Assembly: GCA_965243215.1 (NCBI GenBank)
Contig: CBDEUJ010000003.1
Location: 434,001-498,000, forward strand
Length of the DNA: 64,000 nucleotides
From: JAJEFO01 sp009843725
Lineage (GTDB): Bacteria; Pseudomonadota; Alphaproteobacteria; Rhodobacterales; Rhodobacteraceae
Direction of reading: 5' to 3'
In this document: positions 47,363 through 56,723 of the stretch, in pieces
Layout of the letters: every line of letters starts with the position of its first letter
Numbering within the stretch: position 1 is the first letter of the stretch
Made by a program: the position numbers and the translations under genes
Notes under the pieces: model-generated
What the model saw: the letters and a program-made list of their open reading frames with translations, nothing else
Databases searched by the model: none
Told to the model about the DNA's origin: nothing

Positions 47363-48508
47363 ATGACCATGTTTGACAAACCGCAGATCCACTTCTGGAA
47401 GGTCGGAACCGGCGACAGCACTAGCGTCGTCATTCGAAAGGACGTGGTCCTTCAAGTCGATCTCAACGACAGTCCCGACGAGGACAATGACAATACGCCT
47501 ATCGTAGATCGCCTGGTCGAAATGCTGCCGACGGTCTCCGGCACTCCATATCTCGATGGATTCGCCCTCACGCATCCGGACCAGGATCACATCAAGGGTT
47601 TCGAAGACCTGCTGGACCAAGTCACCATCGGCGAAATCTGGTTCACGCCGCGTGTTTTCAATGAGTACAAGAAGGATCTCTGTGACGACGCCGTCGTCTT
47701 TCAAGAAGAAGCCATGCGCCGTGTCAAATTGGCGATCGCAACGAGCGGCGATCTCGACGCCGGGGATCGAGTGAGGCTCATTGGCTATGACGATCTTCTA
47801 GAAACGGATGCATTCAAAGGGTTTCCCGATGAGCTGCTGACCGTGCCCGGCAGCACCATCACCAAACTGGATGGCGCCGACTATGAAGGCGAATTCAGAG
47901 CATTCATCCATGCGCCATTCAATGAAGACGAGGAACATGATCGCAACGACACGAGTCTGGCAATGCAGGTCGTATTCGGCGACGATCCCGCCGCAGGCGG
48001 CGTCCTCCTGTTCGGCGATATCAGCTATCCGGTGATCCGCAAGATCTTCGATGTCACGAAGGGCAACGGCAATGAGGAAGCGCTGGCATGGCAAGTGTTC
48101 CTCGCACCTCATCATTGCAGCAAGTCCGTCATGTACCAAAAGGACGGCGACAGCGACGTTCTGAAACAGGACATTCTGGACGATCTCGAAGCCGCTCAGG
48201 TCGGTGAAGGGATCATAGTCTCCAGCAGTGTCAAAGTCCCCGCGTCCAACAAGAAGGGAGACAATCCTCCGCACGCAAAGGCCAAAGCTCACTACGAGGA
48301 ATTGGCCACGGGCGGTTTCCTGTGCACCCACGAAGATGCATGTGAAGCTGAGACACTCACCTTTGACTGTACAGATGACGCCTTCACGTTGGAGGGCGAC
48401 ACTGCAAATGCGGCGGCAGCTGAAGACAAGGTCGCGGCCGGTGTCGTCACAGCGCGAGGGTCTGACGAACCGCCGGCAGTTGATGTCGGATTCGGCCAAT
48501 GGAAATAA
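47363..48508 (+). CDS. Metallo-beta-lactamase-fold protein heading the E2-E1-JAB operon
   Basis: A 381-residue MBL-fold protein. FWKVGTGDSTSVVIRKD (N-terminal strand pair), LTHPDQDHIKG (HxxxDH), LLFGDISYP (metal-binding Asp) and FLAPHHCSKS give an apparently complete site. The last ~40 residues (TANAAAAEDKVAAGVVTARG to VGFGQWK) are low-complexity and probably disordered. The start at 47363 has TAGGAG just upstream. It overlaps the next start by 10 bases. Family members are nucleases or phosphodiesterases; here it occupies the place a CD-NTase holds in type II CBASS. Confidence 0.85.
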   Translation: MTMFDKPQIHFWKVGTGDSTSVVIRKDVVLQVDLNDSPDEDNDNTPIVDRLVEMLPTVSGTPYLDGFALTHPDQDHIKGFEDLLDQVTIGEIWFTPRVFNEYKKDLCDDAVVFQEEAMRRVKLAIATSGDLDAGDRVRLIGYDDLLETDAFKGFPDELLTVPGSTITKLDGADYEGEFRAFIHAPFNEDEEHDRNDTSLAMQVVFGDDPAAGGVLLFGDISYPVIRKIFDVTKGNGNEEALAWQVFLAPHHCSKSVMYQKDGDSDVLKQDILDDLEAAQVGEGIIVSSSVKVPASNKKGDNPPHAKAKAHYEELATGGFLCTHEDACEAETLTFDCTDDAFTLEGDTANAAAAEDKVAAGVVTARGSDEPPAVDVGFGQWK

Positions 48509-50784
48509 CGGCCGGTCAGCAGCTTGCGCTGTGCCAGCTTGAAGACATTTGCAAATATTCCGAACAAGACGTGATGATCGCCGACATTGTCGATCCCGCT
48601 GAGGATCGGGCCTATCTCAAACTGCGAATCAGCCTCGCCACCCGGCATCACGAAAGGACTGACGACGGCATCCCCTTGCGAGGGCGTGAGCCGCTCTTGC
48701 TGCACGTGCCCTCGAGCTTTCCGCGCGATTACCCCTTGGTCTATGCGGTGCATACTCGCTTCGCAGGCTACCCTCATGTCCAGTGGGGCAACTGTCTTTG
48801 CATGTACCGTGCCCCGGACGTGGAATGGTCTCCCAAAGACGGCATGTACGGTTTTGTCGAGCGGATGAACAAATGGTTCGCCGCCGCTGCACGGAACGAG
48901 CTTGATCCGGATGATGCACCCCTGCACCCCCCGGTCGTCTACAATCTAGCCCTCAGCAACTTCACCATCGCGATCCGCGAAAACGTGCCCCCAGAGGCGG
49001 AAGGCGCCTTCTGGCTGGGAACCGCTTCGCTGCGTTTCGTTCATGAAACTCGGTATGATCTCGTAGGCTGGCACGAAGAAATCTCTGATGTCAGCGCAGG
49101 CAATCTCGGCGCGGCAGCGGTTCTCCTGAACCAGCCCTTTCCCATCGAATACCCGAGCAGTGTCAACGCGCTTGTCGATGAGCTGAGCCGCCACGGCATC
49201 GATTTCGGCAATCTCTTCGGCATTTTGAGAGTGCACGTTCTTGCCTTGCGGCCCCAGCAGCCGCTCTTTGTCGTCCTTGGCACACCGATGCGGCGCAGAG
49301 ATCCTCACGGTCCGTTGCGCCATCATCTAGCGGTCTGGAAGATCGACCCTGAGGCGGTTCACGCCCTGCGGGCCCTGATCGCGCGTACCGATGACCAAGT
49401 CGAGGCCATCGAGAGGTTCGTGCAATGGAGCCGCACTGCCAATGTCGCATGGACTCGGATCGATGACGCGCGTGAGGAAGTCACCATCGGTCGGGACGCC
49501 AATAGCCATATCGCCTGGGTCAGGAACAAGAGTGTGCTGCTCCTCGGTTGCGGCGCGCTTGGCTCTCACACGGCGGAGTATCTTGCCCGCGCCGGTGTTG
49601 GCCGGCTGACGCTAGTCGACAATGACATCGTTTCTTCTGGCGTCCTTGCGCGTCAGCAATACACTGATGCTGATGTCGGTCTGCTCAAATCCCATGCATG
49701 CCGAGACAGATTGCTGGCGATCGCCCCGGACAGCCAAATCAAGGCAATCGTCCAAAACCTGAAACATGGCGTGTTCGCAAAGTTCGGCAGAGGGTTTGAT
49801 TTGGTCATTGACGCAACCGCTTCGCGGGCCGTCTCCGATACGATCGAGGAGGAGTTGCGGACAGACCCAGTGGCCCCGCCCATGCTGGCGATGTCCGTGA
49901 GCTCAAGAGCTGAGATTGGACGCGTAATCGTTCGGCCGAGCCAGGCGCTGGGTGGACATAAGTCCGTGGTTCGCAACGCGCAGCTCAAGTGCCACGCCAA
50001 TCCGCAGTATGCCGATCTGGCCCGCGCCTTTTGGCCCCGTGCCGACGATATCGAGTTGTTTCAGCCTGAACCCGGATGCTCGGAACCCACGTTCCAGGGC
50101 TCTGCAGCCGATATGGCCTTCCATGCTTCCGGCATGCTGAATCTGGGACTCGCAGAGCTTTCTGAGGGAGATGCAACCGCGACCGTTGCCGCCTTTGCGG
50201 CAAAGCCAGCCGGCGGTGCGGGAGATGCACTTCATCACTTGCTCTCGTTTGAAAGACCGACGCTTCATACAGAACGCAATCACGGGTACGCTGTCCTTTG
50301 TTCGCCGGCCGCCGAACGCGCGGTGGCCGCAGAGGTCAACCGCAATGCCCGGGTGAATGGCAGCGAGGTGGAAACCGGCGGGCTGCTCTTTGGCGAGATC
50401 GATGACGGATTGGGGCAGCTCTGGATCGACATGGTCACCGGCCCGCCCTCGGACTCGTTCCTGTCACCAGGTCTCTTTGTTTGCGGAACAGACGGAACAC
50501 GGGAGCGCGCAGAATTGGAGAAACGCCTCAGCGGCGGCGCGTCCCGCTTTGTTGGGATCTGGCATACGCACCCAGTCTCCCCTCCACTCCCCAGCAAAGT
50601 CGATCTTGGAGCAATGGCGAGCATTCTCATCGACAGCGAGACGCCGCCCAGACATACCGTAATGTTGATCCTTGGGCATGCAAAGTCCAAACCGGAATGG
50701 GGGTTCTATATCTTTCGTCGCAATGAGATTGAGGTGAGCGGCCAGACCGTCAGGATTCTCGTGAGGTCGCACGATGGGCAGTGA
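48499..50784 (+). CDS. E2-E1-JAB triple fusion (Cap2/Cap3-like)
   Basis: A 761-residue fusion. The E2-like domain (about 1-150) has HVQWGNCLCMYRAPDVEW with catalytic-type Cys99 or Cys101. The E1/ThiF adenylation domain (about 335-560) has GCGALGS at 350-356, LVDNDIV and EPGCSEPTFQG with Cys527 as likely E1 cysteine. The JAB/JAMM peptidase (about 595-760) has Glu625, HTH at 689-691 and SKVD at 699-702. In type II CBASS the E2-E1 (Cap2) and JAB (Cap3) are separate proteins that attach and release the CD-NTase C-terminus; here all are one chain. It overlaps the MBL gene by 10 bases and the patatin gene by 11. Confidence 0.93.
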   Translation: MEITAGQQLALCQLEDICKYSEQDVMIADIVDPAEDRAYLKLRISLATRHHERTDDGIPLRGREPLLLHVPSSFPRDYPLVYAVHTRFAGYPHVQWGNCLCMYRAPDVEWSPKDGMYGFVERMNKWFAAAARNELDPDDAPLHPPVVYNLALSNFTIAIRENVPPEAEGAFWLGTASLRFVHETRYDLVGWHEEISDVSAGNLGAAAVLLNQPFPIEYPSSVNALVDELSRHGIDFGNLFGILRVHVLALRPQQPLFVVLGTPMRRRDPHGPLRHHLAVWKIDPEAVHALRALIARTDDQVEAIERFVQWSRTANVAWTRIDDAREEVTIGRDANSHIAWVRNKSVLLLGCGALGSHTAEYLARAGVGRLTLVDNDIVSSGVLARQQYTDADVGLLKSHACRDRLLAIAPDSQIKAIVQNLKHGVFAKFGRGFDLVIDATASRAVSDTIEEELRTDPVAPPMLAMSVSSRAEIGRVIVRPSQALGGHKSVVRNAQLKCHANPQYADLARAFWPRADDIELFQPEPGCSEPTFQGSAADMAFHASGMLNLGLAELSEGDATATVAAFAAKPAGGAGDALHHLLSFERPTLHTERNHGYAVLCSPAAERAVAAEVNRNARVNGSEVETGGLLFGEIDDGLGQLWIDMVTGPPSDSFLSPGLFVCGTDGTRERAELEKRLSGGASRFVGIWHTHPVSPPLPSKVDLGAMASILIDSETPPRHTVMLILGHAKSKPEWGFYIFRRNEIEVSGQTVRILVRSHDGQ

Positions 50785-51949
50785 CGTGAAGATCGGATTG
50801 GCGCTGTCGGGCGGCGGGGCACGAGCGATGGCCTTCCATCTCGGGTGCCTTCGCGCACTTCATGACCGTGGCATACTGTCGAAAGTAGTCGTCATGTCCT
50901 CGGTTTCAGGGGGCAGCGTCATCGCCGCGCTATGGGCCTATTTCGATGATGAATTTCCCGAATTTGATGCCCGTGTCGTCAAGGCGCTTCGAGAGGGGCA
51001 GACCAAAGGCATCATCTGCAACACGCTGTTCTCGCGAGAGACACCAAAGATACTGGGCACGCTTGCCACGTCCGGACTCCTCGCGGTTGTCGCCAGCCTC
51101 CTGGCGCTCTTGGGCGGTCTCTTGGCGTGCTCGGGATGGACCGCAAATCCGCTCTCCGGGCTTTCCAGGTGCATTTCTGAAAACTTCAGGCGCCATGCCA
51201 GCCGGTCGACGGCCTTTGAGCGCCACCTAAGGCGCTCTTTGTTCGGAAACACCCGCATCGATGAGGTCAAGCGGCCCGGCCTGAATGTCGTCATCAACGC
51301 CTCTGAGCTTTGCACAGGCACAGCCTTTCGGTATGGATCAAAAGAAACCGGATCCTGGATCCTCGGTACGCTGACGGGCGAGGCGCCACGCGTTTCACAA
51401 GCCGTGGCGTCTTCGGCAGCATTCCCGGTGCTTCTGCCCTCCTTTGATCAAAATTTGCAGTTCAAGAAGAAAGGCAAGGTCCAGACAAGGCGGGTGCTTA
51501 TTTCCGATGGCGGCGTTTATGAGAACCTGGGCATTTCCTGTCTACTCCCGGGTCGGAATCCGAAATTCGCAACCAATGCCTTTGAATGCGATTTCATCAT
51601 AAGCTGCGACGCCGGTCACGGACAGCCAAGCGGCGACGACCTGCACTATCATTGGGCGGGGCGCATGAATGCGGCGGTAAACTCGATCTTCAGGCGCGCA
51701 AACAACCAAGGCTTTGGAACACTCCACACACTCGCTGAAACCGGGAAGATCAGGGGCTTTGTTCTTCCTTATCTGGGCCAGCAAGATGAACGTCTTCCGT
51801 TTGTTCCGTCCGATCTCGTCAAGCGAGATCAGGTCATCACCTATCCGACCGATTTTTCACGAATGTCAGCAGACAATGTCGAGCTCCTTTCAAAGCGTGG
51901 CGAACAACTGACCCGGCTGTTGATCGAACACTACCACCCAGGCTTGTAG
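50774..51949 (+). CDS. Patatin-like phospholipase, predicted membrane-attacking effector
   Basis: A 391-residue patatin-fold lipase. LSGGGARAMAFHLGCL (oxyanion hole, residues 11-26), SSVSGGS with nucleophile Ser45, and ISDGGVYENLG with the catalytic Asp of the Ser-Asp dyad. A hydrophobic stretch (about 92-118, LATSGLLAVVASLLALLGGLL) may anchor it in the membrane. CapV, the patatin effector of some CBASS loci, degrades phospholipids when activated. The position directly after the E2-E1-JAB gene suggests the same killing role. Confidence 0.9.
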   Translation: MGSDVKIGLALSGGGARAMAFHLGCLRALHDRGILSKVVVMSSVSGGSVIAALWAYFDDEFPEFDARVVKALREGQTKGIICNTLFSRETPKILGTLATSGLLAVVASLLALLGGLLACSGWTANPLSGLSRCISENFRRHASRSTAFERHLRRSLFGNTRIDEVKRPGLNVVINASELCTGTAFRYGSKETGSWILGTLTGEAPRVSQAVASSAAFPVLLPSFDQNLQFKKKGKVQTRRVLISDGGVYENLGISCLLPGRNPKFATNAFECDFIISCDAGHGQPSGDDLHYHWAGRMNAAVNSIFRRANNQGFGTLHTLAETGKIRGFVLPYLGQQDERLPFVPSDLVKRDQVITYPTDFSRMSADNVELLSKRGEQLTRLLIEHYHPGL

Positions 51950-52074
51950 CAGTTGCGTGGCATGCGAACGGCCGCCAAGGCTCTCAACGCCCAACGCTTT
52001 ACAACCGCCGCGAGCTTCTGCCTGGAGATCATTTCCGATCTAGCCCAGCTTGATTAGTTCGAAGGAGACAAGAC

Positions 52075-53085
52075 ATGGCAGATGCAGATCGGTCGACACC
52101 GAACAACTTCGACCGGAGTCTTAGTGAACCGCTGGGAAAGCTGGTTGAAGAAGGATGCGCGATCATTGAAGGATTCCCGCACAAGACCCAGCGGACCATT
52201 ACTCCCTTGATCATTCAGTCCAGGCAAACAATCAAAGGCACTGGAACAGCATTCTCGTTCGGAATCCCAGGGCTTTGGGCCACCGCACAACACGTCGTCT
52301 CGGAGCTGTCCGAACACATTCAGGCAAGCGACGGGCATAACCTGCATCGCCAAGGTGAGATCGATGGTCGAAAGATAAGGGCAGGATGCGTGTACGCAGC
52401 GGAGTCCGAAGGGGAATCAGAAGATCATTTAGATGGACCGCTATGGGCCAAATACATCACGCAGAGAGACGCTTTCGACGTGGCCGCCCTATGGACCCCT
52501 CACCCGAGAAGCGATGCAGGGGAGAGCCTCTCAATCCCGGTTCTGGTTTTAGATGTGTCCACTCCGAACGTCGGAGATGAGATGCTCGCGATCGGATACC
52601 CGAAACAGGATTGGGGAGAGGCAGCGGGGACTCCGGGAAAACCCCGATATGAAGTAGATCAAAGCTACCAGATGAGCCACGGGCGCGTCGAGGCCGTCGA
52701 ATACTATCACAATGCCAACTCCCGATCCATGAACCGCGGCCCGAAACTACGCTGCAGCGCGGAATTCAAGCCGGGCATGAGTGGCGGTCCCGTCATAAAC
52801 CTGAAAACCGGAGGTGTGTGCGGAATCGTCTCCTCTGGAATGTCAGGGAACCAGTTCCACAAGGGCTACAGCACGGCCACATTAAGCTGGACACTGCTAA
52901 CGCACAATATGCCTTTCAAGGAAGGGCAATTGCCCATCGGGGTAACCGCCTTACGTTCTGGATGGCAAGGCATTGTTGGCGAATGGAAGATAAAACGGGA
53001 AATGGTAAACGGTCGGAAAGGATGGCAGTTGCAAACACAAAGTTTGACGCTGAACTGGGAAGAGCCGAGAAAATGTCCCGTTTGA
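52075..53085 (+). CDS. Trypsin-like serine protease at the end of the MBL/E2-E1-JAB operon
   Basis: A 336-residue chymotrypsin-fold protease: ATAQHVVSE (His73), AFDVAALW (Asp135) and FKPGMSGGPV (Ser236). No signal peptide, so cytoplasmic. AAGGAG lies about eight bases before the start; the 125-base gap after the patatin gene has no evident terminator. It resembles in type the protease split by the IS at 7.3-9.4 kb, though sequence similarity beyond the triad is low by eye. It may be a second effector or a processing enzyme. Confidence 0.88.
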   Translation: MADADRSTPNNFDRSLSEPLGKLVEEGCAIIEGFPHKTQRTITPLIIQSRQTIKGTGTAFSFGIPGLWATAQHVVSELSEHIQASDGHNLHRQGEIDGRKIRAGCVYAAESEGESEDHLDGPLWAKYITQRDAFDVAALWTPHPRSDAGESLSIPVLVLDVSTPNVGDEMLAIGYPKQDWGEAAGTPGKPRYEVDQSYQMSHGRVEAVEYYHNANSRSMNRGPKLRCSAEFKPGMSGGPVINLKTGGVCGIVSSGMSGNQFHKGYSTATLSWTLLTHNMPFKEGQLPIGVTALRSGWQGIVGEWKIKREMVNGRKGWQLQTQSLTLNWEEPRKCPV

Positions 53086-53259
53086 GGAAGTCTCAGGCAA
53101 GGGAACTGTCAATCAAAAGGTGGCGTCGGAAGGGGGCCGTGCAAAATTGCCGGAGTTTCACGCAAGGGGCTGAGATCAATTCGGTGCGGAAACCTGAGTG
53201 ACTTTCGGGTTGGGGCCAGATCGCATCCAATCCCTTTGATTTTCTTTGCACAAGGCAAT

Positions 53260-53643
53260 TCAGCCAACGCCGCTTGAGCGCAGCCTGTCATGCAGAGCGC
53301 GGCCTTCGGCAACCAGCGCGTCGACCTCGTCCTCCCGCCCTTCGCGGATCATCGCGTCGCGCCTTGCGGTCGCCGCGAACCAGGCGTAGCGGAAAGTCCG
53401 CTCGATCAGCGGTGCAAGCGACCTGCCGACTGCGTCTGTGGCAACGCTCCCGGGGTTCCGCGCAAGCGCCAGGACCGTCTCGCGAACAAATTCAGCGACC
53501 GGCATGCCGTCCACCAGAGCGGCCAGCCTGACCTCCTCCCATTCGGCGTCCGAGAAGCGGATGCTCCTGTTCTTTCGCCTGTCCTCCGGGCGCTCGGCCT
53601 CGGCATCGCTAGCCGACACGCCTTCTTCCATGTTCTCGTTCAT
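53260..53643 (-). CDS. Ribbon-helix-helix relaxosome-type protein
   Basis: A 127-residue protein with RSIRFSDAEWEEVRLAALVDGMPVAEFVRETVLALA, a ribbon-helix-helix DNA-binding motif like MobC/TraJ-type accessory proteins of conjugative relaxosomes. It lies 73 bases downstream of the relaxase gene on the same strand. It probably binds oriT, which should be nearby but was not identified. Confidence 0.75.
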   Translation of the reverse strand: MNENMEEGVSASDAEAERPEDRRKNRSIRFSDAEWEEVRLAALVDGMPVAEFVRETVLALARNPGSVATDAVGRSLAPLIERTFRYAWFAATARRDAMIREGREDEVDALVAEGRALHDRLRSSGVG

Positions 53644-53716
53644 CCTTCCGCCTCCTTCATAGTTCCAGTTCCATCAATCTTCGCCTCGCGCGCATCGCTC
53701 CCGCATCTGCGTGTCG

Positions 53717-56700
53717 TCACAATCCAAGGTCCATGCCGCCTTTGCCGCGATCCCGATCCGGCGGCTCCGGCCCCTGTACGGGCACCGCTGCCTCCTCCCG
53801 GCTCTTGGCGACACCATTGTCGATGCGCCGTTCCGCACGTCGTCCGGCGCGACCGTCCGCTTCAGCAGGTCGGTCCGTCGCCTCACGCTGCATCTCGCCG
53901 ATACCTTCCAGCGCGGCGATGCGCTCGCCCGTGGCGGCCTGGAGCCGGGCGCTGAGCTCGGCAGCGTCGTCGGTGACCAGTTCCGCCCTGTCCCGCGCCC
54001 TGCTGATCTCGACGTAGAAGCTCTTCTGGGTGGTGAGGTTCGGATGCTTCGCCTCCATCGCCGCGATGACGCTGTCCACCGTGCGGCCCTGGAACGCGTG
54101 CACGGTCGAGGCCCAGGCATGGTCGAGATGCCTGAGCTGCGGGTCGTTCCCTCCCAGTTCCAGCGTCTTCCCGTCCTCCAGCCGGAACGTCACGCGCCCG
54201 TCCTTCACCGCCGCCACCTCGGCCGTCCTGCTGTTGACCAGCCCGAGGCCGGCGTCGTTGCGGGTCCAGCGGACGCGATCGCCGGCGCGGAGCTCGATGC
54301 CCTCCCGGCGGTAAACCTCGCTGCCGCCACGGCGGCCGCCGATCTCGCCCGGCCTCCAGGCGACGGTGCCGCCCTTCCCGTCATCGAGCAGCACGGTTCG
54401 TTCACGGTGATCAACGCCCGCGACGAGGCGTTCCTCGCCCTTCTCCACGCCGATCCTCTTGTAGGGGCGGTGGAAGGCGACCACGTCTCCCCGGGCGTAG
54501 TTGGCGGCGAGCGCCTTCTCGGCGTTGGTGAAGCCCTTCGAGACCAGGCGCTCCGACCGCATGGCGGGACCGTAGATGCGGCCTTCGCGGGCAAGCCGCG
54601 CGCGGATGTGCCCGTTGATCTCCTGCCGGAGCGCGTGGGAGGGCGCCATGACGCCGGTGCGCTCCCGCGCGTCCGGATCTAGCCTGAGCCACCTTGCGGC
54701 GACAGCGCCCGCGATGTTGTCCGCCTTCACCTCGGCGACGTTGGTCCCGAGCCTCTCGAAGGCGCGCACGATGTCGCCCTTCAGGCTCGCCTCCACGGCC
54801 TCCTTCAGCGCGGGATCGCGCTGGCGCATGATCTCGTCCATCACGGCCACCGTCATGCCCGCGGCCTGGAGCTGGGCGAAGGGCTTGCCGGCGTCGACCG
54901 CGTCGAGCTGCTTCGCGTCCCCGACAAGGACGACGCGCGGGATCCTCAGCTCCCTCGCGATCTTCAACAGGTCGCGGGCCTGCACGGTGGAGGCAAGCGA
55001 GCCCTCGTCCACCACCAGGACAGTCTTCCTGAACGCCGCCCGCATCGCACGGGCGCCCTTCCGCGTGAGCCTCCCCTCCGCGACGCCCGCGTTGCGGGCG
55101 AGGAACTTCTGCAGCGTCTCCGTGGGGATCCCGGCCTCAGCGGCCAGGGTCCGCGCGGCCGAGGCCGAAGGCGCGAGGCCCGCCATGCGCCAGCCCTTCC
55201 TCTCCGCCAACCGCCTCGCACGGTCCAGCATGGTGGTCTTGCCGGTCCCGGCGTAGCCCTGCACGCCGACGACCCGGTCCCTCGCCGACAGGATCAATTT
55301 GACCGCGTCCTTCTGCCCGGGCGTGAGCGGCCCCCGGCTGAGATGCGCCTGGACCATCCAGCTTCGCATCGTGGCGCGGCCGCGCGCCTGTCCGGCGCGC
55401 ATCAGCGCCACGGTCTCGCGCTCCTCGCCGACCGTGCGGTCCGTGGCGAGCGAGTCCCGCGCACCCGGCATGTCCACAGCGTACAGGGAGCCTGCCTTCT
55501 CAAGGCCCGCGACCTCCCGCTCGACCTCCCCGATGGAGACCCGCCCCGGTGCATGGGCCAGAGCGGCGGCGAGGAGGTCGCTGCGCGCGAACACCGCCTC
55601 GCGTTCGGAATGGTGCGCCATGGCCCAGGCCACGGCCTCCGCAGCTGGCGACATCTCCGCCGCCATCTCATGGTCAGGTCGAAAGTCACCCGCCCCCTCC
55701 CGCTGCGGGCCGTCTCCGGATCCGGACCTTGCGCCACCGTCGTCCGCGTGGTCGAATTCCGGCGTCACCCCCTCGGCGCCGATACCCGCTTCGACGGACC
55801 GGGCCGTCGCCTCGACGACGAGCCCGCCCGCGTCGAATCCCAGCTCGGCGGCCTGTTGCGTCCACACCGCCCGCAGTTCCTCTCGGCCGACGTCGCGCTT
55901 CGCGGCCCGCGTCATCAGCGCCGCGCGCTCGGCGAGGCGAGGGTTCTCCCCCGGCAGTCCGAGCCCGCGCGCGTCCATCGCGGCCTCGATCTCCGCCCGC
56001 CGCGTCGAGAACGCCTCGACCGCCTCACGCGAGACGCCAGCGATCTCGAAGCGCCCGTCGGCGTGCGTCTTCTCGATGCCGTAGCCGAGCCCGGAGAGAT
56101 TGGCCGCCAGCTCGTTCCTGTAGAGCATGCCGATCAGCTTCTGCTGGTTGTACAGTCCCTCGTTGGCCATCGACCGCCACTTCCCGTCCGCGCCCCGCGC
56201 CATGTTGGCCAGCACCGCGTGGGTGTGAAGCTGGGGATCGAGGCTGCGCGAGGCGTCATGCCGGAACGTGGCGGCGACGATCCGCTGGCTGCCGACCCGC
56301 CGCATCATTCCGGTCTCCGGATCCTTCATCCGCGTCTCCGCCGCGTTCCTCTCGACCCAGTCCAGCGTCGCCCTGACCGCCCGGTCGTGGGCCTCCACGA
56401 TCCGCCTGTCGCCGCCGACCAGCGCCGCCAGGGACACCGACTTGGGCGCGGAGAACGTGAGGTCGCGGCCGGGACGGTGGAGGATCTCCCCGTCGCGACC
56501 GCGCCGCCCGAGCCGCGTGCCCGATCCGTCGGGAACCCGCCCCTCCAGCACGGCTCGGAACGTCTCCGGATCGACCGGGCCATCCAGCCCGAGGTCCGCC
56601 GCGCCCTTGCCGGCCCAGGCGCTGGCATCGAGATGCGCGGGATCGTCGCGGTCGTAGTAGCCGTCGCGCTCGTAGTAGCGCGCGCCCTGCGCCGCCGAGG

Positions 56701-56722
56701 AGATCGCGCCGATCGACAGCAT
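53717..56722 (-). CDS. traI: MobF conjugative relaxase-helicase (TraI/TrwC family)
   Basis: A 1001-residue protein. The relaxase domain (1-300) has the tyrosines in ARYYERDGYYDR, DLTFSAPKSVSLAALVGG and the metal-binding three-His motif in DPQLHTHAVLAN. The SF1 helicase core has VQGYAGTGKTTMLDRARRLAE (Walker A), VLVVDEGSLAST (Walker B) and a C-terminal VHAFQGRTVDSV and TQKSFYVEISRARD set. It nicks oriT, stays bound to the 5' end and unwinds DNA for transfer. It begins two bases after the coupling-protein stop. Confidence 0.95.
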   Translation of the reverse strand: MLSIGAISSAAQGARYYERDGYYDRDDPAHLDASAWAGKGAADLGLDGPVDPETFRAVLEGRVPDGSGTRLGRRGRDGEILHRPGRDLTFSAPKSVSLAALVGGDRRIVEAHDRAVRATLDWVERNAAETRMKDPETGMMRRVGSQRIVAATFRHDASRSLDPQLHTHAVLANMARGADGKWRSMANEGLYNQQKLIGMLYRNELAANLSGLGYGIEKTHADGRFEIAGVSREAVEAFSTRRAEIEAAMDARGLGLPGENPRLAERAALMTRAAKRDVGREELRAVWTQQAAELGFDAGGLVVEATARSVEAGIGAEGVTPEFDHADDGGARSGSGDGPQREGAGDFRPDHEMAAEMSPAAEAVAWAMAHHSEREAVFARSDLLAAALAHAPGRVSIGEVEREVAGLEKAGSLYAVDMPGARDSLATDRTVGEERETVALMRAGQARGRATMRSWMVQAHLSRGPLTPGQKDAVKLILSARDRVVGVQGYAGTGKTTMLDRARRLAERKGWRMAGLAPSASAARTLAAEAGIPTETLQKFLARNAGVAEGRLTRKGARAMRAAFRKTVLVVDEGSLASTVQARDLLKIARELRIPRVVLVGDAKQLDAVDAGKPFAQLQAAGMTVAVMDEIMRQRDPALKEAVEASLKGDIVRAFERLGTNVAEVKADNIAGAVAARWLRLDPDARERTGVMAPSHALRQEINGHIRARLAREGRIYGPAMRSERLVSKGFTNAEKALAANYARGDVVAFHRPYKRIGVEKGEERLVAGVDHRERTVLLDDGKGGTVAWRPGEIGGRRGGSEVYRREGIELRAGDRVRWTRNDAGLGLVNSRTAEVAAVKDGRVTFRLEDGKTLELGGNDPQLRHLDHAWASTVHAFQGRTVDSVIAAMEAKHPNLTTQKSFYVEISRARDRAELVTDDAAELSARLQAATGERIAALEGIGEMQREATDRPAEADGRAGRRAERRIDNGVAKSREEAAVPVQGPEPPDRDRGKGGMDLGL

Positions 56723-56723
56723 G

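Noticed and set aside
47363..53085. Calling the locus a canonical type II CBASS
   Set aside because: No CD-NTase-like protein is present in or next to the operon, so the canonical label is not supported.
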